Below, piece by piece: positions 38,108-46,566 of a DNA stretch of 64,000 nucleotides; positions within the stretch are counted from its first letter, which is position 1, and each line of letters begins with the position of its first letter. The DNA is taken from contig JACBWW010000016.1 in assembly GCA_020086605.1 (NCBI GenBank), positions 3,772,456-3,836,455 of the forward strand, read 5' to 3'. The notes below the pieces were generated by a model that was given only the letters and a program-made list of their open reading frames with translations, was not told the DNA's origin and did not search any database. The translations under genes were made by a program, and so were the position numbers. This DNA comes from Lanius collurio (Eukaryota > Chordata > Aves > Passeriformes > Laniidae).

Positions 38108-38776
38108 TCACGTGTGGGGCCGAGCGGGTCCGGTGTGGCCGTGCTGCTGCACGCTGACCCTGCCGGCTGCTCCACCTTTGGCCACCTCTGCACTGCCGCT
38201 TGGTGCCATGCTTGCTCCCCCTCTGGAGCTCCGTATGACTGCTCCACGCTTTCCGGGTGTTCACGCAGCTGCACGGCCGCGCCCTGTGAGGCGTTCGCCT
38301 GTGCGTGGCTTTGTACTGCCAGCACTGCCACTGCTGCTGTCACTGTCGGCGGCTGTGTGGCCGCTGGCTAGCACGGTTCCCTTCTCACCCCCGCGCTCCG
38401 GCTTGGCGTGGCTCACTGCGGTCGCCATAGCGACTGCCACAATCACCACTGCCTTTCTCAGTGTGGGGCTTGAACCCTCACTCGCCATGTGGCGCGGGGC
38501 GGCCATCACCGCGTCACACCTCGGCCGCCACCGCCCTCGCCGCTGCCTCAGGGCGAACACCCCCAGGCCCGCGCCACCGCGTCGCTCCTGGCTCCACTCC
38601 CACTGCCTCCGGTCTCCCCGCCGGCTCTGCTCCCGCCGTGCCTGGCCTCACTGGCTCTCCCACGTGCGGGAGCTCCCTCGCCGCCGCCCGCAGTGCACTC
38701 GGTGCCCACGGCTGCCCGGTCTCCAGGGTGGCGGAGGAGCCCACTGCGACGCGCGCGCTGCTCGACCACGTGGTCG
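38108..38776 (-). other. GC- and CpG-rich segment 5' of the Y-box frame
   Basis: A sharply GC-rich block inside an AT-rich intron, with overlapping Ala/Pro/Gly/Arg-rich frames on both strands (for example minus 38261-38560 and plus 37962-38783). Most are composition artefacts. Its left end abuts the cold-shock frame, and Y-box genes have CpG-rich first exons, so it is probably captured 5' UTR and N-terminal coding sequence. It ends at a perfect 14-bp palindrome, CGACCACGTGGTCG (38763-38776), with an E-box at its centre, beyond which the sequence is AT-rich again. Confidence 0.5.
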
Positions 38777-38799
38777 CTGCTGATACAGTAGCGGGACAC

Positions 38800-39099
38800 A
38801 GCTGATATTGCTCAGCAGTCTCTGAAATCAGGTAATATTCACGGAAATAGTCCTGCATCGGCATATTTTTGATTCGGAAATTAACTGTGTCCAAACATTC
38901 TTCCAAAAGTCCTTGGTAAGAATTAAATCCCAAGAAACATAGAAGAAGTTTTTAAACAGCCATGCCAAAATTTTCTTAATTCTTTCTGAGCTTGAATTAA
39001 GCTAAAATCTACATATTGCTGTTCCAGAACCTTTTTTAATTTAAGGTAAATGTCTCTTTGTGGTTCGGACAGCCATGAGTCCTTCCATGAGTCCTCCAT
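38800..39099 (-). pseudogene. Degraded gag matrix-like remnant
   Basis: Between the 5' LTR and the GC-rich block a minus-strand frame starts with ATG at 39099 and stops after roughly 58 codons; a neighbouring frame remains open further on. The composition (alternating Leu/Lys, Trp/Phe clusters, spacing of helices) recalls the N-terminal matrix region of avian and betaretrovirus-like Gag. The resemblance is weak and by eye. It is frame-broken and far shorter than any gag gene. If correct, capture of the cellular sequence occurred just downstream of the start of gag, the usual site in transducing retroviruses. Confidence 0.4.
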
Positions 39100-39179
39100 C
39101 ATTCAGAGATGGGACATCAAAACGAAAGTAAGAAGATATATCGAGAGTTACTCACGAATTATCTTCTCCAGGGATTGTT

Positions 39180-39197
39180 TGCCCTCATTCTCCACCA
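39180..39197 (-). other. Primer-binding-site-like 18-mer
   Basis: Two bases after the end of the 5' LTR the minus strand reads TGGTGGAGAATGAGGGCA. TGG at this position is the mark of a tRNA-primed site. I could not match the remainder to a tRNA 3' end from memory, so the primer is unassigned. Confidence 0.35.
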
Positions 39198-39199
39198 TT

Positions 39200-39484
39200 T
39201 GTTGTAGTGTGGTGAATCTTTACAACAATATATAAGACAGCGATGAACGTTGGAAGGAAAGATGAAGTGATATTTCTGTAGATGTTCAGGGATTATTTTA
39301 TTCCTCCAGCCGCATGGCTGGAGTTCCCAGGCCGACTCCTGGGACCCTGCTCTCTCCCAGGCCCCAGGCACTCCCACCACCCAGTCAGGAACAGGTGTGG
39401 GGCACACGTGACATGGGGACAGGGACAGACCCGTAACCTGCAGGGTCCCTCCCCCTGGGGATTTCAGGGGAAGGCACCTCCACA
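39200..39484 (-). repeat. 5' LTR of the Y-box element
   Basis: 285 bp, same TG...CA ends as the copy at 37017-37301. The E-box is at 39405-39410, the hairpin at 39304-39323 and the minus-strand AATAAA at 39297-39302. Differences from the partner are concentrated near positions 39210-39255; the GC-rich part is nearly identical. Confidence 0.9.
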
Positions 39485-39701
39485 CTGAAGGACCTGCAAA
39501 ATAACTGCGTATAGACACACTCAAAGATCAGTGCCCACATGGACAGCAGCATGAAGCAGGAAACTAGGATAAACCATTAAAGGATAAAGCAGTTATAGAA
39601 AATAGGTGGTATTTATAAAATCATTTTAAAATTTGCCTTTTCCAGTGGTGTATGCAGTGTTTGGCTTGACATCAATCTGTGCTCCTTAAATGAGTCCCAA
39701 A

Positions 39702-39734
39702 ATGATGATGATGATGATTATTATTATTATTATT
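39702..39734. repeat. Compound ATG/ATT microsatellite
   Basis: A run of ATG triplets passing directly into ATT triplets, 33 bases in all. Confidence 0.9.
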
Positions 39735-40747
39735 CCTTGTTCAACTCAACAGCCCAACAGCTCTTGGGACATGGTGGATGGTGTTTAGCACAAACAGAGC
39801 AGCTGCATTTTGCAGGTGATGTCAGGGAGAGCAACAGGTCACAGTTTGCTAAAGTGAAAAAAGAAAACCACAGACTTCCTGTGCTGGTCATTTGATGTAC
39901 TTTTACTAGGACAAAATCAGTCTATAGATTTATGGCCACTTTACTGCTGTTGGAAAGAAACTGTAGCCTCACAGGCTGGAGTTATCAATGCATCTCATGA
40001 TAACAGATTTGTGTGTGACTGACTGGATTTCTCCTTGAACTACACAATTCTTATTTGGATTCAGCCTGTAACAGAAAAAAATTCCAATAAGATGGCTGTA
40101 AATCCTCTATGAAATAAACTCAGCACATATCTGGGCCTTTTAATAAAGTAAATGGCTTTTCTTTGGCTGCTCACTATTATCCCTATATGCCCCCAAACCT
40201 TTCAAAATAATTCTGACATGGATTAGGACTACTCAAGCCAATCGTTACCACAGCAAATGGTTTTGATCTGGGGACAGTAAATCTGGATGGCATGGATCAG
40301 ATGTTCTTACCGGGAATGAAGTGATAACCTTGTGAGTGGTGTCAGGACTCAGGATCCAGAGAATTCTCCGGCAAAAGCTCCAGTGCACACGAGCAGCTGC
40401 AGAATTCCCGGCAAGCCCCGCATGTGGCAGGGAAGGGAAGTCTCCGGGGTTTGTTGATCCCTGTGTTTTAAAGCCTGCGTTGATATCTCTGTCTGAAGAC
40501 GCACCCAGAATCGTTCCTGAGCAAGTGCTGGAGTGAAGGCGGATTAATCCTTGGTGCCCAGCCACAGAGGCAGGCAGGCTCCTGCCTCCAGAGCACCTCA
40601 GGCTCCCACAGCCCAGGGACACATCCCGAGCTTTCCCACAGCAGTGCCTGAGGAAGCGCTCGCTGCCTCTCTCACGCCTGCTGCCATCGCTCTGCCAGCG
40701 CCGCGGCTGCATCTTCTCTGTGCCTGGTCTGCTCAGCCCTGGCGCCC

Positions 40748-41103
40748 GTGGCCACACCGCTCGGCCCGTGGCCACGCTGCTCGGCCCGTGGCCACGCCGC
40801 TCGGCCCGTGTGGCCACACCGCTTGGCCCATGCAGCCACACTGCTCGGCCCATGCAGCCACACCGCTCGGCCCGTGGCCACACTGCTCGGCCCATGCAGC
40901 CACACCGCTCGGCCCGTGGCCATACCGCTCGGCCCATGCAGCCACACTGCTCGGCCCGTGCAGCCACACCGCTCGGCCCGTGCAGCCACACCGCTCGGCC
41001 CATGCAGCCACACCGCTCGGCCCGTGGCCACACCGCTCGGCCCGTGGCCACACCACTCGGCCCGTGGCCACACCGCTCGGCCCGTGGCCATGCCGCTTGG
41101 CCC
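40748..41103. repeat. GC-rich minisatellite with 20- and 22-bp units, 17 copies
   Basis: By hand I count nine 20-bp units of the form GTGGCCACACCGCTCGGCCC and eight 22-bp units that begin ATGCAGCC, GTGCAGCC or GTGTGGCC, totalling 356 bases exactly. The units interleave rather than forming two blocks. Because neither length is a multiple of three and the unit lacks stop triplets, several long frames are open on both strands; they are not genes. Confidence 0.92.
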
Positions 41104-41957
41104 ATGCGGCCACGTGGCCGCACACCGCAGGGGTAGCTCAGCTCAGCCATGCTCATGTCGAGCACACAGGAGGAGGAGGAGGCCCTGTGCATTTGGCTCC
41201 ACCTTCCTTTGACACTTGGCACACGTGGAAATGGTCATTGCAGCAAATCCCTAGTGCTCCCTCTTATCAAATAACCATCTGGGAGACAGCTTGCTCAAAG
41301 ATAAGCAAGCATACACTGGGTTAGTAAATGCCTTTGAGCTCCAACTGCTGAACTGGGCCCTCCTTATCCAAAATGTTCCTCTACAAAGCGGATCAAGGAC
41401 CCAAAGCAGAACAATAAATCTATTTCCTTAACCAAATGAAAAGCAAAACCCAGAGCTACAATGAAATGTCACTCTATTCATTGATTTATTTTATGCAATC
41501 TAAATATTCTAAATAATTTTAATTTAATAATTAAAATAACCCTAGAAAAATTAATCAATTTTGATGTGAAACCACCAGTGAAAAGCCAAAAGACTTGACT
41601 TTAGAAAAAGACAAAGATTTTTTGCCTGCATTTTCTTCTATCTTTGCAGAGGAAGCTATCCTCTACATGAAAACTAAATTAAATAATTTTTTTTTCCATT
41701 TAAAAAAATTTTGCCAAAATAAACTTGTCTTGCTCCAGCTGACATCCAAAGTTATATAAATAGAACATTCTACATAAAATAACTTAGTGAGAAGCAGATA
41801 GGCCTTCCAATGGTAGCAAACTTTATTTTGTTGGTATCATCTTGCCATCAGCATCCATTATCACCAAGGAGGAAGCTTTTACTGGCAAACCCTCTATATT
41901 AGGGGCTGAGGAATTCTTAAAACTGTTATGTCACCAACTACCTTCTAAAAAGGCTCA

Positions 41958-42035
41958 TAAGATAATTCAGGTTGGAAGAGCCCTCAGGAGTCCTCTCAGT
42001 CCAGCCTCAAACTACAATGAGAATCTCTAAGGTAT
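41958..42035 (-). mobile_element. CR1 LINE 3' end fragment
   Basis: The phrase CATAAGATAATTCAGGTTGG, then AAGAGCCCTCAGGAG and CAGTCCAGCC, follows the reverse complement of the CR1 3' terminus common in bird genomes. Short and diverged; orientation minus. Confidence 0.55.
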
Positions 42036-45000
42036 TGCCCAGCCAGTTAGTTATCCCTCCCTCATTTACTTTGCATATATTTAGTTATCCATAAGCAATG
42101 CTGAAGTTACATTCAGAAATAGCTGTGATCACCATGTGTTATCTATTAACAAGAACTATTTCTGAAAGACAATTACAATGTAGGGGAGGGTCTCATATGC
42201 TTCCCTGACAACAAAGGTTTTCAGCAAAAAATGAGGAACTTGTTTCCCTTCACAAGATTCCAGCTATCCTGTGGCTTCCTTTTGTGCCAAAAAAACCTTT
42301 TCTTTCCAGAGCTTTCCCCTTCTGCTTTTGAAGCTCTAGGCCAAAGAAGACCTCTTGCTTGGGGCTCTGCAACAGCCTTGTGACAAACCGTATATTGCAG
42401 TCTCCCAGGCACTCAGCTCCATGGCCAGGTCTCAACCAGATAGCATGGGGAAGGGAACTGTGATATGAAGCTGGAAAGTGATATTGGAGTGTGGCCATCT
42501 GGTCCCTTAGGATGCCCCAGAGCCAGGGGATCTGAGAGCTGTGGTGCTACACACGTGAGCAGCCCCAGGGCACTCTTCAAAACACCCCAGATGTTCATAG
42601 CCCAGCCCCATCCACGGTGGAAGCACCAGCAAGATTTACCAGAGAAGCCTGAAGCACTGATTTAGGACCTTTAATTTCAAACTGCTTTTTTAATGACCAC
42701 TCCCTTCCTTTATGCAAAGTACACAGTATGGTCAGTGACAGAAAACCTCTTTTCCACTGCTTCAGCAGCACTAATGGTACTAAAAATGTTGCTCAATCTT
42801 TTTATTTTTGGGATCACTAGTTACAGTTATTTCAGTCTATCATCATCACCAAACACGCCGTGAACAGACACTGAGATGACAGGGGACAGAGCTTTTCAGA
42901 TATTTTTTTTCCACATCAGCCAGCTGATTTTCCAAATTAATGTAACAATTCAGCCATTAATTACTAAAGAAGCAGTTGATTTTGATGGGACCAGACTGCA
43001 GAGCCTTCTGGCAACTCTTGTTACCAGTTCAGTGCAACTGCTAAGGGGGTACCTCATATTGGAAACTTTGGCAGGGACCTGTGGGCTGATAAACCAGGGG
43101 ACAGCACTGGAATATCAGGGGGGTTTGATCAATAGAATCCACCTAAAAAGATGAAGTAAAGGCCTTTTGTTCACATTCAAAAATTAGAGGCAATTTAGAC
43201 ATAGAAATAAAATTAGCTTACATATCTGATCATGGTAAAACCCCCAGATCTCCAAATGTTAATCAGTGGAGTAACTTCTTTTACATATTGGCTCAGGATA
43301 GGTAAGGTTTCTCTAATAAGTAACTATTGCAAAAGGAAAAAAAATCCCTATTAGGATGATTTTAATTTGAGAGTGGGATTTAGATGTGTGACTCCATTTT
43401 AGCAAGTTAAAGATTTTTTCTTTACCCCAATTCTTTGCAAAAAGCTCTTCTTTAAGAAATCAAATTAATTTGAAGGTTATCATAAATGAAAATGTCTCCA
43501 TAGATTTCAACAGACATGCTTGCAACAGGAAAGGAAAGAGTATGGACTGGAAAACAGGAGACAGGTTCACAAATTTCACATATCAGAGGTGAGGCCATGC
43601 CATCCATTTGCCTGTGGTAGCGAATTTCTTTTGCAAATGGCCTGTTCAACTGTAGGATCAGAGTTAACCTGGACTATCTTAGTCTTTATTTTCCCACAGC
43701 TGGCAATGAAAATAAAAGAGAGCTTCTGAGAACAAAAATTCCATTAAAATTTTGCTGCCTCTCTGAGAAAAGAGGAACAAGAGTCATATAGTCCAACAGA
43801 ATACAGAGCAAAACTAGGATGTCAAATATGTCTGTAACACCATGCCCAGAGGAAATAACCTCCCCAAACCAATACAATTTAATAGACCAACAGGCTTCAT
43901 GCCACCTTGTTTTAGAGCAGTAGTCATTTGGTCTGTCACCTGCATTATATTATTTCTATTGGGAAAAGTGTTTTTAAAATCACAGGGCCAATCTATTTAG
44001 CCATCAAGGACAGAGGAAAATATCCTAGTCGATCATTTATCCCCTGGAGAGACCCCCTGAGCCAAACTTGCTTTTACTATTATAGCAGTACCTTTTACAT
44101 CAGCGTGGGAGTGGAGAGAGGAAAAAAAGAGGCAGGATTGTTTTAATGTTTTCCCTGTGGCATCGTTGTTCTCCTGCAAAGGCACGAGTCCAGGGGATGC
44201 ACACACAAAGCAGCATCCACTTCCAGGGCAGCCATCGCTGAGTGCAAAATCTTCCTCGTGCTCTGGGCTGGGATTGCTCTTCCTTAGAAATGACGAGTAA
44301 GCAGGTCACTAAAATATCCTGCAACATGGAGTGCCTGACTGGGAAATGGGCTCTGACCTGCTGTTTTCCCTTTCTAAATATTTGGGGATTTGAAAGTTCA
44401 GCCTCAAGCGCACATTCATCTCGGGCAGTTCAGCTGTCACTTGTAATACAAATCAAAAGATGATGGATGGCAGAATCTGCCCAGAAGTTCAATTCCTGCT
44501 AGGGTCATTCTGTCCATAGTGACCACTTTTCCACACTAACCACATCACTTCGTTGCTCTCCTCACCATAAGCACTTTTTACAGATGAAAGTGCATACATA
44601 GATGTGTACAAAATATTCCTCTACCAACTATAAAATTTCTCTGGTCTGAAGCTTTCCAGCTGACAAGGTTGGTTTATATGAACTCTGCTTTCTGACATTA
44701 TTACATTTCCCACTGCCATGTGAAAACTGAAAAAACCCAAAACCTTGGAGCATCCTTACGTTCATCCTGTACTGTACTGCTTGTGTTTATTTAGATAAAG
44801 CTATGAGGTCTGTATGTGGAAGAAGAACTGCATGAATATTTTAAAACTTATTTATGAACGTATGCTCATTATCCACTCTTGTGCAGCCTCTATACGCTCA
44901 TTTCATGCAAACATGCTGGTAGAAAAGCTTACTGGTAGGAATGTCTGTAGAAATACTACATTTTACAATAGTTAATGTATGAAAATTTTCTATATATATA

Positions 45001-45481
45001 TGTGTATATAAATATTCACATAAATTTCACTCCTCCAGCAAGATAAACAGAATTGTGACTCAATATATATTTAAATTAGCTCACGTTTAATTTGCAGGAG
45101 CAAAGATCAGCAATAGCGTGCTCAAAAGCAAATTAGGAATAATAAATTGTTATTGAAGTGATTAAATATTTGCTGAATTACTACTGCAGCCCACAGACAT
45201 ATGAACTTACAGGTCATTTTCAAGGTAAGGAAGATGTCAAAAGGAGTGGGTCCTCACATGAAATTCATCCAGCTCTGCCTTGAACAATAAGCATTTTCTG
45301 AGGAGCCCAAAGAATGAAATCTGGAGGGGTTAATACCCTACCAGTAAAAGGTGCTTCAGCAGTAGCTCACCTGTGCAAAGCCCTGTCCACAGAATGGTTT
45401 CTGTTCTCCTTCCGGGGCAGCCCAAGTGTGTCTCAGCCTTCTCTGGACAGAATTACATTGCAATTATCTCAATCCTTGCAG

Positions 45482-45697
45482 CTGACAGCTGGCCTGATCT
45501 CGAGCATATTCACCTCCATCGGCTCGGTGACGCTGGTCCTGCTGCTGGTGCTGTCCTTGGCCATGGTGGTGCTGGCCGTGACGGCCACCAAGCGCGCCAC
45601 GCAGGGCACCTACAGCCCCAGCCGGCAGGAGAAGGAGGGCTCCCGGGTGGAGATGTGGAACATGGTGCAGCCACCGCCCATGGAGAGACTGATCTAG
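45482..45697 (+). CDS. CRB1: CRB1 terminal exon: transmembrane helix and PDZ-binding tail
   Basis: 216 bp, on a codon boundary, ending TAG. It codes 71 residues: a short extracellular piece, a membrane helix rich in Leu/Val ([19 protein letters not shown]), then a 37-residue cytoplasmic tail starting at about [19 protein letters not shown] and ending [13 protein letters not shown] is the FERM-binding region and the C-terminal ERLI is the Crumbs PDZ ligand for PALS1 and PAR6. Both are intact. Canonical CRB1 encoded in this window totals 1013 residues across seven exons in one continuous frame. The exon is GC-rich compared with its surroundings. Confidence 0.97.
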   Translation: MTAGLISSIFTSIGSVTLVLLLVLSLAMVVLAVTATKRATQGTYSPSRQEKEGSRVEMWNMVQPPPMERLI

Positions 45698-46230
45698 GAG
45701 AAAGCAAAGCCGCTCCTCCGTCCTCGGACGTGGCTGAAAGGGGACACTGTACATATGTTAGATATATTCATTTTCATTCTGATAAATATTCACGGTGGTT
45801 TTGGGCTTTCACTGCTTTCCTTTTAAGTTCAATGATGTGAAAAATCTTTTAGCACTTAAGTGAACCTTGCTTTGGACCAGCCCATTGAAGGACAATTTTT
45901 TTGTGCACTGGAAACTTCAGCCTTGATAATCAGCAGCAGGCACTACAGACAGCAATGGCTCCTGGGATAAATGTAAGTGCCTGTGCTGGACACCACACGG
46001 ATAACAGCTTCTCCTTTGCACTCTCCTTTGGCTGCCTACCACTCACTGCTGCAGAGGATGATGCAGACTAATCAACTAAGCCTGTACAATAAAGACATTG
46101 TAATTCTGTTATCAAAGGGTTTAAGTACTAGAGCTGTGTCTCAGTGTATCTTCTTTCATCTGTTAATCAGGGATTAAAAGGAAGCTGTGTGAAAACTCTC
46201 CAAAATAAATGTTTCAAATTTGGTTTTCTT
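45698..46230 (+). other. CRB1: CRB1 3' UTR with two candidate poly(A) signals
   Basis: AATAAA occurs at 46088-46093 and again at 46204-46209, about 390 and 510 bases after the stop. Either could end the canonical transcript; the end given here assumes the second. Confidence 0.6.
46088..46093 (+). terminator. Poly(A) signal AATAAA, CRB1
   Basis: First canonical hexamer after the CRB1 stop codon. Confidence 0.5.
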
Positions 46231-46428
46231 CCTTCTGGTTCTTTCATTTTACTTGCTGCCCCTCCACCTTCTAGTAAAATGAAGGTGAAATGAATTTGAG
46301 TTTCAACAAAAGCACATGTTTCTTCTAGGATAAAAGACTGGTTTAAAATACCTGGTGGGCACAAACTGACCTGTTAGGAGACATGGAGTCTAAATATCCC
46401 AAACAAATTGTGTGCATCCACACTACTG

Positions 46429-46438
46429 NNNNNNNNNN
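46429..46438. other. Assembly gap of 10 N
   Basis: Ten consecutive N; true length unknown. A single N also occurs at 6025. Confidence 0.98.
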
Positions 46439-46489
46439 ATATCAGAAATAGCAGTGGAACAGTTATAATAAATATCTAACTTTGAAGTC

Positions 46490-46566
46490 TGCCCCTCTTT
46501 GAGCAGGAGGTGGAACAAGATGACATCAGCAGGTCCCTTCCAGGCTTAATTATTACCTGATTCAAA
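46490..46566 (+). mobile_element. CR1 LINE 3' end fragment
   Basis: The order TTTGAGCAGGAGGTGGAACA, AGATGAC, GGTCCCTTCCAGGCTTAATT, then TTACCTGATTC follows the standard CR1 3' terminus, plus orientation. It starts about 50 bases after the gap, so the rest of the element may be missing from the assembly. Confidence 0.65.

Larger units (their letters stand above)
37017..39484 (-). mobile_element. LTR element carrying a captured Y-box (cold-shock) gene
   Basis: Two 285-bp direct repeats, each TGTTGTAGTG...CCTCCACA on the plus strand, flank 1898 bp. The outer flanks are CTGCAG on the left and CTGAAG on the right, consistent with a 6-bp target duplication with one change. Orientation is minus: AATAAA lies mid-LTR on that strand, a purine-rich tract precedes the left LTR and a TGG-starting 18-mer follows the right LTR, in the positions of a PPT and a PBS. 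Inside, on the minus strand, come a short degraded gag-matrix-like remnant, a GC-rich segment, then an intronless Y-box cold-shock frame. No pol or env similarity was seen, so it could move only with proteins supplied by another element. It lies antisense in CRB1 intron 11. By eye the LTRs differ at about 15 of 284 aligned positions plus two single-base gaps, so it is not recent. Confidence 0.85.
39485..45481 (+). other. CRB1: Remainder of CRB1 intron 11
   Basis: About 6 kb. It holds the ATG/ATT microsatellite at 39.70 kb, a moderately GC-rich block at 40.3-41.2 kb containing the minisatellite, a CR1 scrap at about 42.0 kb and AT-rich sequence to the acceptor TCAATCCTTGCAG at 45481. The long frames on both strands between 40245 and 41324 come from the minisatellite. 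Confidence 0.6.

Noticed and set aside
37962..38783. 273-codon plus-strand frame rich in Ala, Pro and Arg
   Set aside because: It lies antisense to the captured GC-rich block, its composition follows GC content, and it has no domain; the minus-strand cold-shock frame is the meaningful one.
37017..39484. Simple retrocopy of a YBX gene as the explanation of the cold-shock frame
   Set aside because: The frame is enclosed by a matched pair of TG...CA direct repeats with LTR signals in both, and no poly(A) tail follows the frame; an LTR element explains more, although a retrocopy inserted into an older element is not excluded.
40245..41324. Long open frames on both strands (up to 325 codons)
   Set aside because: They are produced by the 20/22-bp minisatellite and its GC-rich flank; the same motif is read in all frames and there is no domain or splice context.
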